64,000 nucleotides of DNA from Triticum aestivum. Lineage: Eukaryota > Streptophyta > Magnoliopsida > Poales > Poaceae. Shown piece by piece: positions 1-8,922 of this stretch. Below the pieces are notes generated by a model. That model was given only the letters and a program-made list of their open reading frames with translations, made no database searches and was not told where the DNA came from. Every line of letters begins with the position of its first letter. Positions within the stretch are counted from its first letter, which is position 1. The DNA lies in contig NC_057801.1 in assembly GCF_018294505.1 (NCBI RefSeq), forward strand, positions 845,811,472-845,875,471, read 5' to 3'. The position numbers and the translations under genes were made by a program.

Positions 1-2
1 TT

Positions 3-2975
3 GAAAACATTCCCGTCGTGCGTGAATTCCTAGACGTCTTTCCTGAAGAACTCCCAGGGATTCCCCCTGCTAGAGCTGTCGAATTCGTCATCGACTTGAA
101 ACCAGGCACCACTCCTATAGCCAAGCGACCCTACAAGATGCCGCCGCATGAACTCCTTGAGCTTAAGGAGGAAATCGATAAATCTCTTCGAAGTGGTTTC
201 ATTCGCCCAAGTTGCTCTCCTTGGGGAGCACCTTCTCTCTTTGTCAAGAAGAAAGATGGGACAAACCGATTGGTCCAAGACTACCGTCCTATAAATCAAG
301 CTACCATTCAGAATAAGTATCCTCTTCCTCGGATCAATGATCTGTATGATCAATTGGCTGGATCATCAGTGTTCTCTAAACTCGACTTGAGGTTGGGTTA
401 CCACCAGATCCGTGTTCGTGAGGAAGATATCCCCAAGACCGCATTCGTGACTCGTTATGGTTCATACGAGTACACCGTCATGTCTTTCGGCTTAACCAAT
501 GCTCCAGCCACCTTCTCTCGCCTGATGAACTATATATTCATGGATTACCTCGACAAGTTCGTCGTGGTTTATCTGGATGATATTCTGGTATTTTCCAAGA
601 ACGAAGAGGAACATGCTGAACATCTTCGCCTCGTGCTGGAAAAGCTACGAGAGCATCAACTTTATGCCAAGTTCTCCAAATGTGAATTCTGGCTTCCCGA
701 AGTAACCTATCTCGGGCATGTCATCTCTAAGGATGGTATTGCCGTCAACCCTGAACGAGTTCAGGCTATTCTCGATTGGACTCCTCCGAAGAACGTTAAG
801 CAAGTCAGAAGTTTTCTCGGTCTCGCCAGCTACTGCCGTCGATTCGTCGAGAACTTCTCCAAGATTGCCAGGCCTCTGACTAACCTATTGCATAAGGGCG
901 TCAAGTTCCAATGGACAGATAAATGTCAGGAAAGTTTCCAGGCACTCAAGGACAAGTTGACTTCTGCCCCAGTACTAGCTCCTCCTGATACTAAGAAGGA
1001 CTTCGTCATTTACTGCGACGCTTCCCGTCAAGGACTAGGCTGTGTCCTAATGCAAGAGCGCAAAGTGGTTGCTTATGCCTCTCGGCAATTGCGCCCTCAC
1101 GAAGAGAACTACCCAGTTCACGACCTCGAACTTGCTGCTGTCATTCATGCACTAAAACAGTGGCGACATTACCTACTCGGTAATCGTTGCGAGATCTTCA
1201 CTGACCACCAAAGTCTGAAGTATCTGTTTACTCAGCCAGACCTGAACCTCCGTCAGCAGAGATGGATGGAGACTGTTGCAGACTTTGATTTGGGTATTTC
1301 CTATACCCCAGGCAAGGCTAATGTAATGGCTGATGCCTTGAGCCGCAAGTCTTACTGCAACCACCTCCAGGTTCACAAAGTTCAGCCCTCACTTGTTGAA
1401 GAATTCAGAAAGCTAAACCTCCATATTGTTCCTCCGGGTGCACTCGCTCCCCCTCCTCCGGAGTTCCGCAAGATGAATCTCCGTGTTGTTTCCCAGGGTT
1501 CCCTCTATACCCTGGCTGTTGAACCCGATCTCGTGGGCACCATAAAGACAATGCAGGGATTTGACTCTGAAGTCTACAAGATTAAGCAAGACCTCAAAGA
1601 AGGAAGTTCCTCATCCTTCACTATTGCTGATGATGGCGCCTTGTACTTCAAAGGCCGCCTAGTGGTGCCGTGTAAGAAGGAAAACCTGAATATGACTCAG
1701 GAGGTTATGAAAGAAGCTCATGATACGCCTCTATGTATCCATCCTGGTAGTACGAAGATGTATCAAGACATCCGCCAGAGATTCTGGTGGTCTAACATGA
1801 AGCAAGACATTGCTCGTTATGTTGCTGAATGTGACGTTTGCCGTCGTATCAAAGCAGAACATCAAAGGCCTGCTGGAACTCTGCAACCTATATCTATTCC
1901 TGAATGGAAATGGGACCATGTCGAGATGGACTTCGTTACTGGATTCCCCAAATCGCAGAAAGGCAATGATGCTATTCTTGTCGTCATTGACCGACTTTCT
2001 AAGGTTGCACATTTTCTGGCGGTCAAAGAAACGATCACTGCTAGTCAGCTTGCAAACCTCTACATGACCAGAATTGTCTCGCTTCACGGTATTCCATTGG
2101 TTATCAGTTCAGACCGTGGCAGTTTATTCACTTCAAGATTCTGGGCAAGTTTCCAAGAAGCTATGGGCACTCATCTGTCTTTCAGCACTGCTTTTCATCC
2201 TCAGTCACAAGGGCAAGTTGAACGTGTCAACCAAGTTCTCGAAGACATGCTTCGAGCTTGTGTTATTTCCTTCGGCAAGAAATGGGAGGAATCTCTTCCG
2301 TATGCTGAGTTCTCTTATAATAATAGCTATCAAGCTAGTCTGAAGATGGCCCCCTTCGAAGTGTTATATGGACGAAAGTGCCGAACCCCTCTGAACTGGT
2401 CAGAAACTGGGGAACGTCCACTCTTCGGTCCGGATATTATCCAACATGCCGAAGAACAAGTCCGCATTATTCGCGAGAATCTCAAGACTGCTCAGTCACG
2501 TCAGAAGAGTCAGTATGACCGTCATCATAAAGACATGGTCTATCAACCTGGCGAAAAGGCCTATCTTCGCGTTACACCAATGAAGGGTGCTCACCGCTTC
2601 GGGATCAAGGGCAAGCTAGCTCCTCGCTATATTGGCCCATTCACTATTCTGGAAAGGCGTGGAAAAGTGGCATATCAACTGGAGCTTCCGTCGAACCTTT
2701 CTCAGGTTCACGATGTGTTCCATGTGTCACAACTCCGCCGTTGCTTCAAGGACCCAATCCGAGCTGTGGATCATGAAGTGCTCGAATTGCAACAGGACCT
2801 CTCCTATAAAGAGCATCCGGTCCGCATTCTCGACCAAGCTGAACGCCGCACACGCCAGAAGGCGATCAAGTTCCTCAAGGTCCAGTGGTCGAATCACTCT
2901 GAAGACGAAGCCACCTGGGAACGCGAGGATCGTCTGCGTGATGAATACCCCGCACTGTTTCCTTCTACCTCCTAA
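3..2975 (+). CDS. Ty3/gypsy chromovirus Pol polyprotein, 5' part cut by window edge
   Basis: The frame is open from the window edge to TAA at 2973-2975. It begins between protease and reverse transcriptase, so gag, protease and the 5' LTR lie outside. Domains seen in order: reverse transcriptase with the catalytic YLDD box at 570-581; RNase H with its first Asp at 1017 and the ADALSR end near 1330-1347; an integrase zinc finger (His residues, then CDVC) around 1710-1850; the integrase core with Asp at 1929, Asp at 2112 and Glu at 2220, giving exact D,D(35)E spacing between the last two; a GPY/F module near 2600-2740; and a C-terminal chromodomain near 2812-2964 ([13 protein letters not shown]). 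No stops or frameshifts are visible, which suggests a young insertion. The chromodomain and LTR type point to the Tekay-like chromoviruses (clade is an inference). Chromodomains of this family are thought to guide integration to chromatin. Confidence 0.95.
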   Translation, partial: ENIPVVREFLDVFPEELPGIPPARAVEFVIDLKPGTTPIAKRPYKMPPHELLELKEEIDKSLRSGFIRPSCSPWGAPSLFVKKKDGTNRLVQDYRPINQATIQNKYPLPRINDLYDQLAGSSVFSKLDLRLGYHQIRVREEDIPKTAFVTRYGSYEYTVMSFGLTNAPATFSRLMNYIFMDYLDKFVVVYLDDILVFSKNEEEHAEHLRLVLEKLREHQLYAKFSKCEFWLPEVTYLGHVISKDGIAVNPERVQAILDWTPPKNVKQVRSFLGLASYCRRFVENFSKIARPLTNLLHKGVKFQWTDKCQESFQALKDKLTSAPVLAPPDTKKDFVIYCDASRQGLGCVLMQERKVVAYASRQLRPHEENYPVHDLELAAVIHALKQWRHYLLGNRCEIFTDHQSLKYLFTQPDLNLRQQRWMETVADFDLGISYTPGKANVMADALSRKSYCNHLQVHKVQPSLVEEFRKLNLHIVPPGALAPPPPEFRKMNLRVVSQGSLYTLAVEPDLVGTIKTMQGFDSEVYKIKQDLKEGSSSSFTIADDGALYFKGRLVVPCKKENLNMTQEVMKEAHDTPLCIHPGSTKMYQDIRQRFWWSNMKQDIARYVAECDVCRRIKAEHQRPAGTLQPISIPEWKWDHVEMDFVTGFPKSQKGNDAILVVIDRLSKVAHFLAVKETITASQLANLYMTRIVSLHGIPLVISSDRGSLFTSRFWASFQEAMGTHLSFSTAFHPQSQGQVERVNQVLEDMLRACVISFGKKWEESLPYAEFSYNNSYQASLKMAPFEVLYGRKCRTPLNWSETGERPLFGPDIIQHAEEQVRIIRENLKTAQSRQKSQYDRHHKDMVYQPGEKAYLRVTPMKGAHRFGIKGKLAPRYIGPFTILERRGKVAYQLELPSNLSQVHDVFHVSQLRRCFKDPIRAVDHEVLELQQDLSYKEHPVRILDQAERRTRQKAIKFLKVQWSNHSEDEATWEREDRLRDEYPALFPSTS

Positions 2976-2995
2976 AATCTCGGGACGAGATTTCT

Positions 2996-3011
2996 TGTAG
3001 TGGAGGAGATT
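2996..3011 (+). other. Polypurine tract of the gypsy element
   Basis: A purine-rich stretch (GTAGTGGAGGAGATT) lies directly before the TG that opens the LTR, about 20 bp after the pol stop codon. This is where the plus-strand primer of an LTR retrotransposon is expected. The exact left edge is uncertain. Confidence 0.75.
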
Positions 3012-4469
3012 TGTAACGCCCGGATAATCTTGCTACAGTAATCCCACGCTAATCATGGCACGTCATCCCGATTACTGTTGCTATCCTCGAAATAATTCGA
3101 AACCGTTCAAATTCAAAATTCAAATTGATGAAAACAATAAAAGTTTTCAAAATTTAAAATAAAATTGTTCGGTGGTTGACGAATATTACAAGGGTAATTA
3201 TGATGCAACAAACAAATTTTTATTAAATGCCTAAGTGTTTATAGATAAATAAAAAACATAAAAGAAAATAAATAAAAGGAAAACAGAAAACAATACAAAA
3301 AAAAAGAGAAAAGAAACCCCCTGGGCTTCGGCCCAGCTGACCACAGGCCAACTGGGCCACCACCAGGGCCCAGCCGGCCACTCCCCCCCCCCACCTTATC
3401 CACTACACCACCCCCGCCCACTCCACCGACACCCCCACAAACCCCCCCCCAAAATATCTCCCCCTCTCCCCGACCTGGATCGGGATCGAGGGAGGAGGCC
3501 CTCGCCGCCGCCCGGATCGCCCGTTGCCGGAGCCCTCTCCGCCGGCCTGCTCTCCCTCGCCGGACTCCTCCACTCCGTCGCTCATCGCCGTCGTCTCCAC
3601 CACCGCCGCCCTCTTCGTCACCGGACCCCCCCCTCCCCGACGCCGGCGGCCGCCTCCCCGACTCCCTCCTCGCCGGTCGCCTCCAAGCTTCACCGCGCCC
3701 GCCTCCTAGACCCTACGCCCCCCCCCACCGTGAGCATCGCCCCTCTCCTCCCTCCCGCTTCGCTCTGTCGCCGTTGAGGTCGTCCCTGCGCTCATCGCGT
3801 CGACGGCCGCGCCCTGGCCGTGCGCGCGCACGCGTCCGCGCACCCGCGCTGGTCTCGCCCCGTCCATGGCCGCGCCCCTGCGCCCCGTGCGCCCACGCCG
3901 GCGCCGTCCGCGCGCGCCTCCTCCCCTGCTGCCTGCCCCGCGCCGTCGCCTGAACCGCGTCGCCTCTGCCCCGTCACGCCGCGCCCCTCCTGTCACCTCG
4001 CCTCCCGCCTCGGCTCCGCCATGCCAGGCCGCGCCGGCGCCGCCCCTTGCTTGCTGCCGGCTCCCGCGCCGCAGCTGCGCCTGCTCGCCCCCCCTCCGAG
4101 TCGGGCGCCAGCACGCCCAGCGCCCGTTCGGGCGACAGCCGTCGCCCCAGCGCCCAAAACCCGCTAAGGCCCCCGGGCCACTGACTAGGGGGCCCCGCCC
4201 CAGAACGTTAAAAAAAACAAACAAAAAAATAATAATAAAAAAAAATAAAATAAATAAATAAATAATAAATAATAAAATAAATAAAAACAATAAATATAAT
4301 TAATAAAATTAAAATGATTTAATAAAATTATTAATTAATTAAGTTAATTAATCCGGTTTAATTAAATTAATTAACTAGTTAAGTTTAATTAAACTGTAAT
4401 TAGATTAACCTAAACCCTAATTAATTTAAATAGAGAATGACAGGTGGGTCCCACTGGACCCACATGTCA

Positions 4470-4529
4470 GGGTTGACTCAGTCAACCCCTGTTGACTGCT
4501 GACGTCAGCATGACATCATGCTGACGTCA
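4470..4529. promoter_or_regulatory. Palindrome cluster with bZIP/GCN4/W-box-like motifs in the LTR
   Basis: GGGTTGACTCAGTCAACCC (4470-4488) is a perfect palindrome around one central base. It contains TGACTCA (GCN4/AP-1-like) and inverted TTGAC W-box cores. At 4500-4529 a second perfect inverted repeat has 14-base arms (TGACGTCAGCATGA) around CA, each arm containing TGACGTCA, the classic ACGT-core bZIP site. These are known plant factor-binding cores; use as an LTR enhancer is an inference. Confidence 0.5.
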
Positions 4530-4911
4530 TAAATACATTTTTTCGAATTAATTAAATAAATAATTAAATTCCAAAATTATTAAAATCTTTTAAAAATCAT
4601 ATCTTTTAATCCGTAACTCGGATTAAAATATTTTCAACATGAAAGTTGCTCAGAACGACGAGACGATTCCGGATACGCAGTCCGTTCGTCCACCACACCC
4701 CCCTAACCTATCGCACCCGCAACTTTCCCCCTCCGGCTCCTCTGCCCGAAAACACGAAACACCGGGAATACTTTCCCGGATGTTTCCCCCTTAACCAGTA
4801 CCACCTCATACCACGTTAGGGCACGCCTAGCATCGCTTCTTGACATGTCATGCATCGATATGCATCTGTTTACTTGGTATTCATTGTTCTTCCCCCTCTT
4901 CTCTCCGGTAG

Positions 4912-4986
4912 ACTACGAGACCGACGCTGCTGCTGCCCAGTTCATCTACGGAGTTGACGACCCCTCTCTCTTGCCAGAGCAACCAG
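4912..4986 (+). other. Exon-like coding block 1 inside the LTR
   Basis: The block follows CTCTCCGGTAG (acceptor-like) and reads openly, including QFIYGVDDPSLLPEQP. It ends CCAG followed by GCAAGC, a GC-type donor-like site, leaving a codon in phase 1. The block at 6317 begins in the complementary phase. Upstream exons, if any, are not identified. This may be conserved coding sequence carried in the LTR or coincidence. Confidence 0.35.
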
Positions 4987-5214
4987 GCAAGCCCCCCCCT
5001 TGATCACCAGATATCGCCTATTCTACTCTATACTGCTTGCATTAGAGTAGTGTAGCATGTTACTGCTTTCCGTTGATCCTATTCTGATGCATAGCCTGAC
5101 ATTGTTGCTACACCTGTTGATACCTTACCTGCAATCCTAAATGCTTAGTATAGGATGCTAGTTTATCATCATTGGCCCTACATTCTTGTCAGTCTGCCTT
5201 GCTATACTATCGGG

Positions 5215-5241
5215 CCGTGATCACCTGGGAGGTGATCACGG
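5215..5241. repeat. Perfect 12 bp stem hairpin in the LTR
   Basis: CCGTGATCACCT and AGGTGATCACGG are exact reverse complements separated by GGG. The role is unknown; it could form a hairpin in the LTR transcript. Confidence 0.7.
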
Positions 5242-6316
5242 GTATATACTATACATACATACATACTATACAGATGGTGACTAAAGTCGGGTCAGCTCGA
5301 AGAGTACCCGCGAGTGATTCACGGATTGGGGGCTGAAAGGACCTTTGTCCCGACGGCCCTCTGTGTGGATCTTTGTGGCGGAGCGACAGGGCAGGTTGAG
5401 ACCGCCTAGGAGAGAGGTGGGCCTGGCCCTGGTCGGCGTCCGCGGTTGCTTCATAATAACACGCTTAACGAGATCTTGGTATTTGATCTGAGTCTGGCTA
5501 CGAGCCTATACGCACTAACCATCTACGTGGGAGTAGTTATGGGTATCCCGACGTCGTGGTATCAGCCGAAGCACTTCAGACGTCAGCGACGGAGCGGCGC
5601 GCGCCGGATTGGAACGTAAGCCTGCTCTTGTATTAAGGGGGCTAGTTCTGCTTCCGGCCGCCCTCGCAACGTGCAGGTGTGCTATGGGCGATGGGCCCAG
5701 ACCCCTGTGCGCTTAGGTTTAGACCGGCGTGCTGGCCTCTCTGTTTTGCCTAGGTGGGGCTGCGACGTGTTGATCTTCCGAGGCCGGGCATGACCCAGGA
5801 AAGTGTGTCCGGCCAAATGGGATCAAGCGTGTTGGGTTATGTGGTGCACCCCTGCAGGGAAGTTAATCTATTCGAATAGCCGTGATCTTCGGTAACAGGA
5901 CGACTTGGAGTTGTACCTTGACCTTATGACAACTAGAACCGGATACTTATTAAAACACACCCTTCCAAGTGCCAGATACAACCGGTGGTCGCTCTACCTC
6001 AGGGTTATGAGGAGGGGATCGCCGGGTAGGATTATGCTATGAGATATTACTTGGAGATGCTACTTGGAGGACTTCGACCTACCCTCTTCTGCCTGTTGCA
6101 AGGCGGAGGCTGCCAGAAGCGTAGTCTTCGATAGGACTAGCTATCCCCCTCTTATTCTGGCATTCTGTAGTTCAGTCCACTGATATGGCCTCCTTACACA
6201 TATACCCATGCATATGTAGTGTAGTTCCTTGCTTGCGAGTACTTTGGATGAGTACTCACGGTTGCTTTCTCCCCCCTTTTCTCCCCCTTTCCTTTCTTTC
6301 TGGTTGTCGCAACCAG

Positions 6317-6417
6317 ATGCTGGAGTCCAGGAGCCAGACGCCACCGTCGACGACGACCCCTACTACACTGGAGGTGCCTACTACTACGTGCTGCCCGCTG
6401 ATGACGACCTGGAGTAG
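6317..6417 (+). other. Exon-like coding block 2 inside the LTR, ending in a stop
   Basis: The block follows a pyrimidine-rich tract and GTCGCAACCAG, an acceptor-like site. Joined to the phase-1 end of the block at 4912-4986 it stays open through an acidic, tyrosine-rich stretch (DPYYTGGAYYYVLPADDD) to TAG at 6415-6417. The implied intron would be 1330 bp with GC-AG ends. No known protein is recognised. Confidence 0.35.
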
Positions 6418-6714
6418 TTAGGAGGATCCCAGGCAGGAGGCCTGCGCCTCTTTCGATCTGTATCCCAGTTTGTGCTAGCCATCTTATGGCAACTTGTTTA
6501 ACTTATGTCTGTACTCAGATATTGTTGCTTCCGCTGACTCGTCTATGATCGAGCACTTGTATTCGAGCCCTCGAGGCCCCTGGCTTGTATTATGATGCTT
6601 GTATGACTTATTTTATTTGTAGAGTTGTGTTGTGATATCTTCCCGTGAGTCCCTGATCTTGATCGTACACATTTGCGTGCATGATTAGTGTACGATTGAA
6701 TCGGGCGCGTCACA

Positions 6715-6719
6715 TTACA
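6715..6719 (+). other. 3' target-site duplication of the gypsy insertion
   Basis: TTACA follows the LTR end. In the uninterrupted paralogous site at 52959-52963 the same TTACA occurs once, flanked on the left by GGCTTGG. The 5' copy of the duplication lies outside the window. Confidence 0.7.
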
Positions 6720-7041
6720 TGTTTAAACATGCAAAGCAACTCAATGATCAGTAGACGGGACTGTTTTTATCTTGCAATAAACAAAATCCAAGTTCTATTC
6801 TAACCAAACAACAACATAGTTATCCAACCAAACCAAACAACAAAAATAGGCTATCCCTAACCACGTGGTTGGGAATATCCTAGAGCAAACCAGCCTCTCC
6901 CTCCAACCAAGTGCCACCTAAGTATAAATTGCACAACACCTACACAACACATGCCTCTTGGTTAGAGAATATGCCTCGAGTGCCTTGGAGTACACAGTAG
7001 CATGATTTAACTCCAAAACTAAGCAAGCAAATCATGCATAA

Positions 7042-7225
7042 ATGAAGGGGAGCCTTGGCGCAGCGGTAAAGTTGTTGCCTTGTGACCATGAGGTCACAGG
7101 TTCGAGTCCTGGAAACAGCCTCTTGCAGAAATGCAGGGAAAGAATGCGTACAATAGACCCAAAGTGGTCGGACTCTGTCCCGGACCCTGCGCAAGAGGGA
7201 GCTACGTGCAGCGGGCTGCCCTTTT
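7042..7225 (+). mobile_element. Au-type SINE, copy in X1
   Basis: This 184 bp element has a tRNA-like head: an A box (TGGCGCAGCGG, 7056-7066) and a B box (GGTTCGAGTCC, 7099-7109), RNA polymerase III promoter signals. The tail (GCGCAAGAGGGAGCTACGTG...CTGCCCTTTT) matches my memory of the wheat Au SINE. A perfect 17 bp target-site duplication, AAGCAAATCATGCATAA, flanks it at 7025-7041 and 7226-7242. The site is empty in sibling array units, for example near 10594 and 11746. Confidence 0.92.
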
Positions 7226-7559
7226 AAGCAAATCATGCATAACCACTAGACCAAGGACATGGTCTTAAGTTAGAAATAACCAGGAACCCTATAACCAAAC
7301 CTTTCATAATCACATTTTAAACTCAATAAATACAAAATGGTTCCCTATACTAATAATAAGGCAGATATATGCAGTGACAGTGGCAATGGTTAGAAAATGG
7401 GAATAATTCTACAACACTGAGTTAGACCACTAAAATCTCAAGATTCAATCTATGAAAGGCATAGTACAGCATTGTTTTATTAAGCCTCTACGAATGCTAA
7501 CAGGACTATAGCTATCAACAAATTAATGAAAAGCACCGGCGCATCAATATAAAATTGTA

Positions 7560-7673
7560 CTCACTCCATCCGAAAAAACTTGTCCCAAGCTTGTCCCTCA
7601 AATGGATGTATCTAGCACTAACTTGGTGCTAGATACATCCATTTGAGGGACAAGCTTTTTCGGATGGAGGGAG
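7560..7673. mobile_element. Stowaway MITE, copy in X1
   Basis: This 114 bp element is almost one long inverted repeat. It runs from CTCACTCCATCCGAAAAA to TTTTTCGGATGGAGGGAG and has TA on both sides (7558-7559 and 7674-7675). TIR sequence, size and TA target fit the Tc1/Mariner-derived Stowaway group. Confidence 0.93.
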
Positions 7674-8786
7674 TATGCTATAACTAGCTGCTTGCGTCCA
7701 ATTGATAAACTACCTCTACTAAACATACACTAGACATCCCGCCTTCAGCTAGCACCTAGCAGCAGTGGCAACGAAAGATGTGTTGAAGCTGGACAAGTGG
7801 ATCTTGGGTTTGGCACACGCGACTGACTATGAGCAGGGCTGGTGGAGCTCATTGTGAGCCTAAACATATCAGATGAGGAGATACTAGACATAGCAACTAG
7901 CTAGCTTCCTGACTCACAAACCAACATCAACGATGTTGTAGCTGCAATGGAACTTCCCCCTAAAAATGAACACCATACAATTTCATCTCTATTTTTGATA
8001 CATTTTGCTCAGGTTGTCCGAGAAACAAATAACCTGCTATCAACGACAGTGTTACCAACGCTCAAGCCCATATGAATAAAATCACAACGTCGAGCAAAAA
8101 GAATTATGCCTCAGTGCCATGCAGTAGACAGTAGCATGATTTAACTCCAAAACTAAGAAAAGGCCCTATCGAGAATATTAACAGCAAGCAAATCATGCAT
8201 AATGACTGGACCAACGACATAACAACCGTACATAACCAGGAACCCTATAACCAAATCTAAGCCATGTAAACTTCATAGCAACCGCAACCAGTTTATAGTG
8301 ATGAACTGAAACCATGATTATAGGCAGCGAGAAATCAAATAAAATCAATGGCACTGCTAACCAGGAAGCCTATAATCAACCAAGGCATAGCATATACAGT
8401 ATGCCAAAACCACAACCAGGGCTTGAACAGCTTCACCACTAAGAAGCAAATCACCACAAGAAACACCTTCGACTCGATGGCCAGCACAGTAGAGAGGGGA
8501 CAGGGGAATTACTCATCGCAGTTATTGCCGATTCCGTATATCACACGCCATCTTGAGGATGCCACTTTGCAAAAGGTAGACTCCAAGTAAGTTCAAGTGG
8601 TGAATTCAACTTTTTGGAGCCACCATGGTCCACCTGCCATGGAGCTAGTCAATATTTTGCTGAACAATCTCACCTAAAAAAAGGAACTTTTTTATAATTA
8701 CAGTTTAAACTCAATGAAAACACGTTCTTATACTAATAATAAGGCAAATAGCAAAAACAATTCTGGTGGGAGAGATGATTCTGGAG

Positions 8787-8922
8787 GGTTTTGCTGATTT
8801 TTGAGCCATTTAGAGGGATATGTGGAGGATTTCGCGGCAGCAGCCACAGCGTAGCGGCGAGGCTCCCGGGCAGCTATAGCGCAGCTATCGCGGCTATTTC
8901 ACGGGCTATTTTAATCTATGCT
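8787..8922. repeat. Unclassified insertion within one array unit
   Basis: Between the TAATAAGGCA and TAAAATCTCAGGA landmarks this unit has G+C-richer sequence (TTCGCGGCAGCAGCCACAGC) that other units lack. Short inverted AAATAGC and GCTATTT occur near its ends (8745-8755 and 8894-8910). The edges are not certain and no target-site duplication is clear, so the family is unknown. The same insertion is at 56607-56742. Confidence 0.4.

Larger units (their letters stand above)
3012..6714 (+). mobile_element. Complete 3' LTR of the gypsy element (3703 bp)
   Basis: The LTR opens TGTAACGCCCGG and closes GGGCGCGTCACA, which are near-perfect inverted ends of each other. It follows the polypurine tract directly. 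Its right edge is fixed because the sequence from 6715 on is collinear with an uninterrupted copy at 52959. Inside are a G+C-rich part (about 3300-4200), a very A+T-rich part (about 4203-4440), a palindrome cluster (4470-4529), a 12 bp stem hairpin (5215-5241) and two exon-like coding blocks (4912-4986 and 6317-6417). At 3.7 kb it is long for an LTR. Long frames on both strands over the G+C-rich part look like composition artefacts. Confidence 0.9.

Noticed and set aside
1731..2343. Extra plus- and minus-strand frames over pol
   Set aside because: They are shadows of the intact polyprotein frame.
3706..4290. Long frames in the G+C-rich part of the LTR on both strands (up to 194 codons)
   Set aside because: Extreme G+C with Arg/Ala/Pro-only composition on both strands, no conserved features.
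7047..7115. A tRNA gene, from good A and B boxes
   Set aside because: The tRNA-like part continues into a SINE body ending in a T-tract and is flanked by a 17 bp target-site duplication; no acceptor stem pairing is seen.
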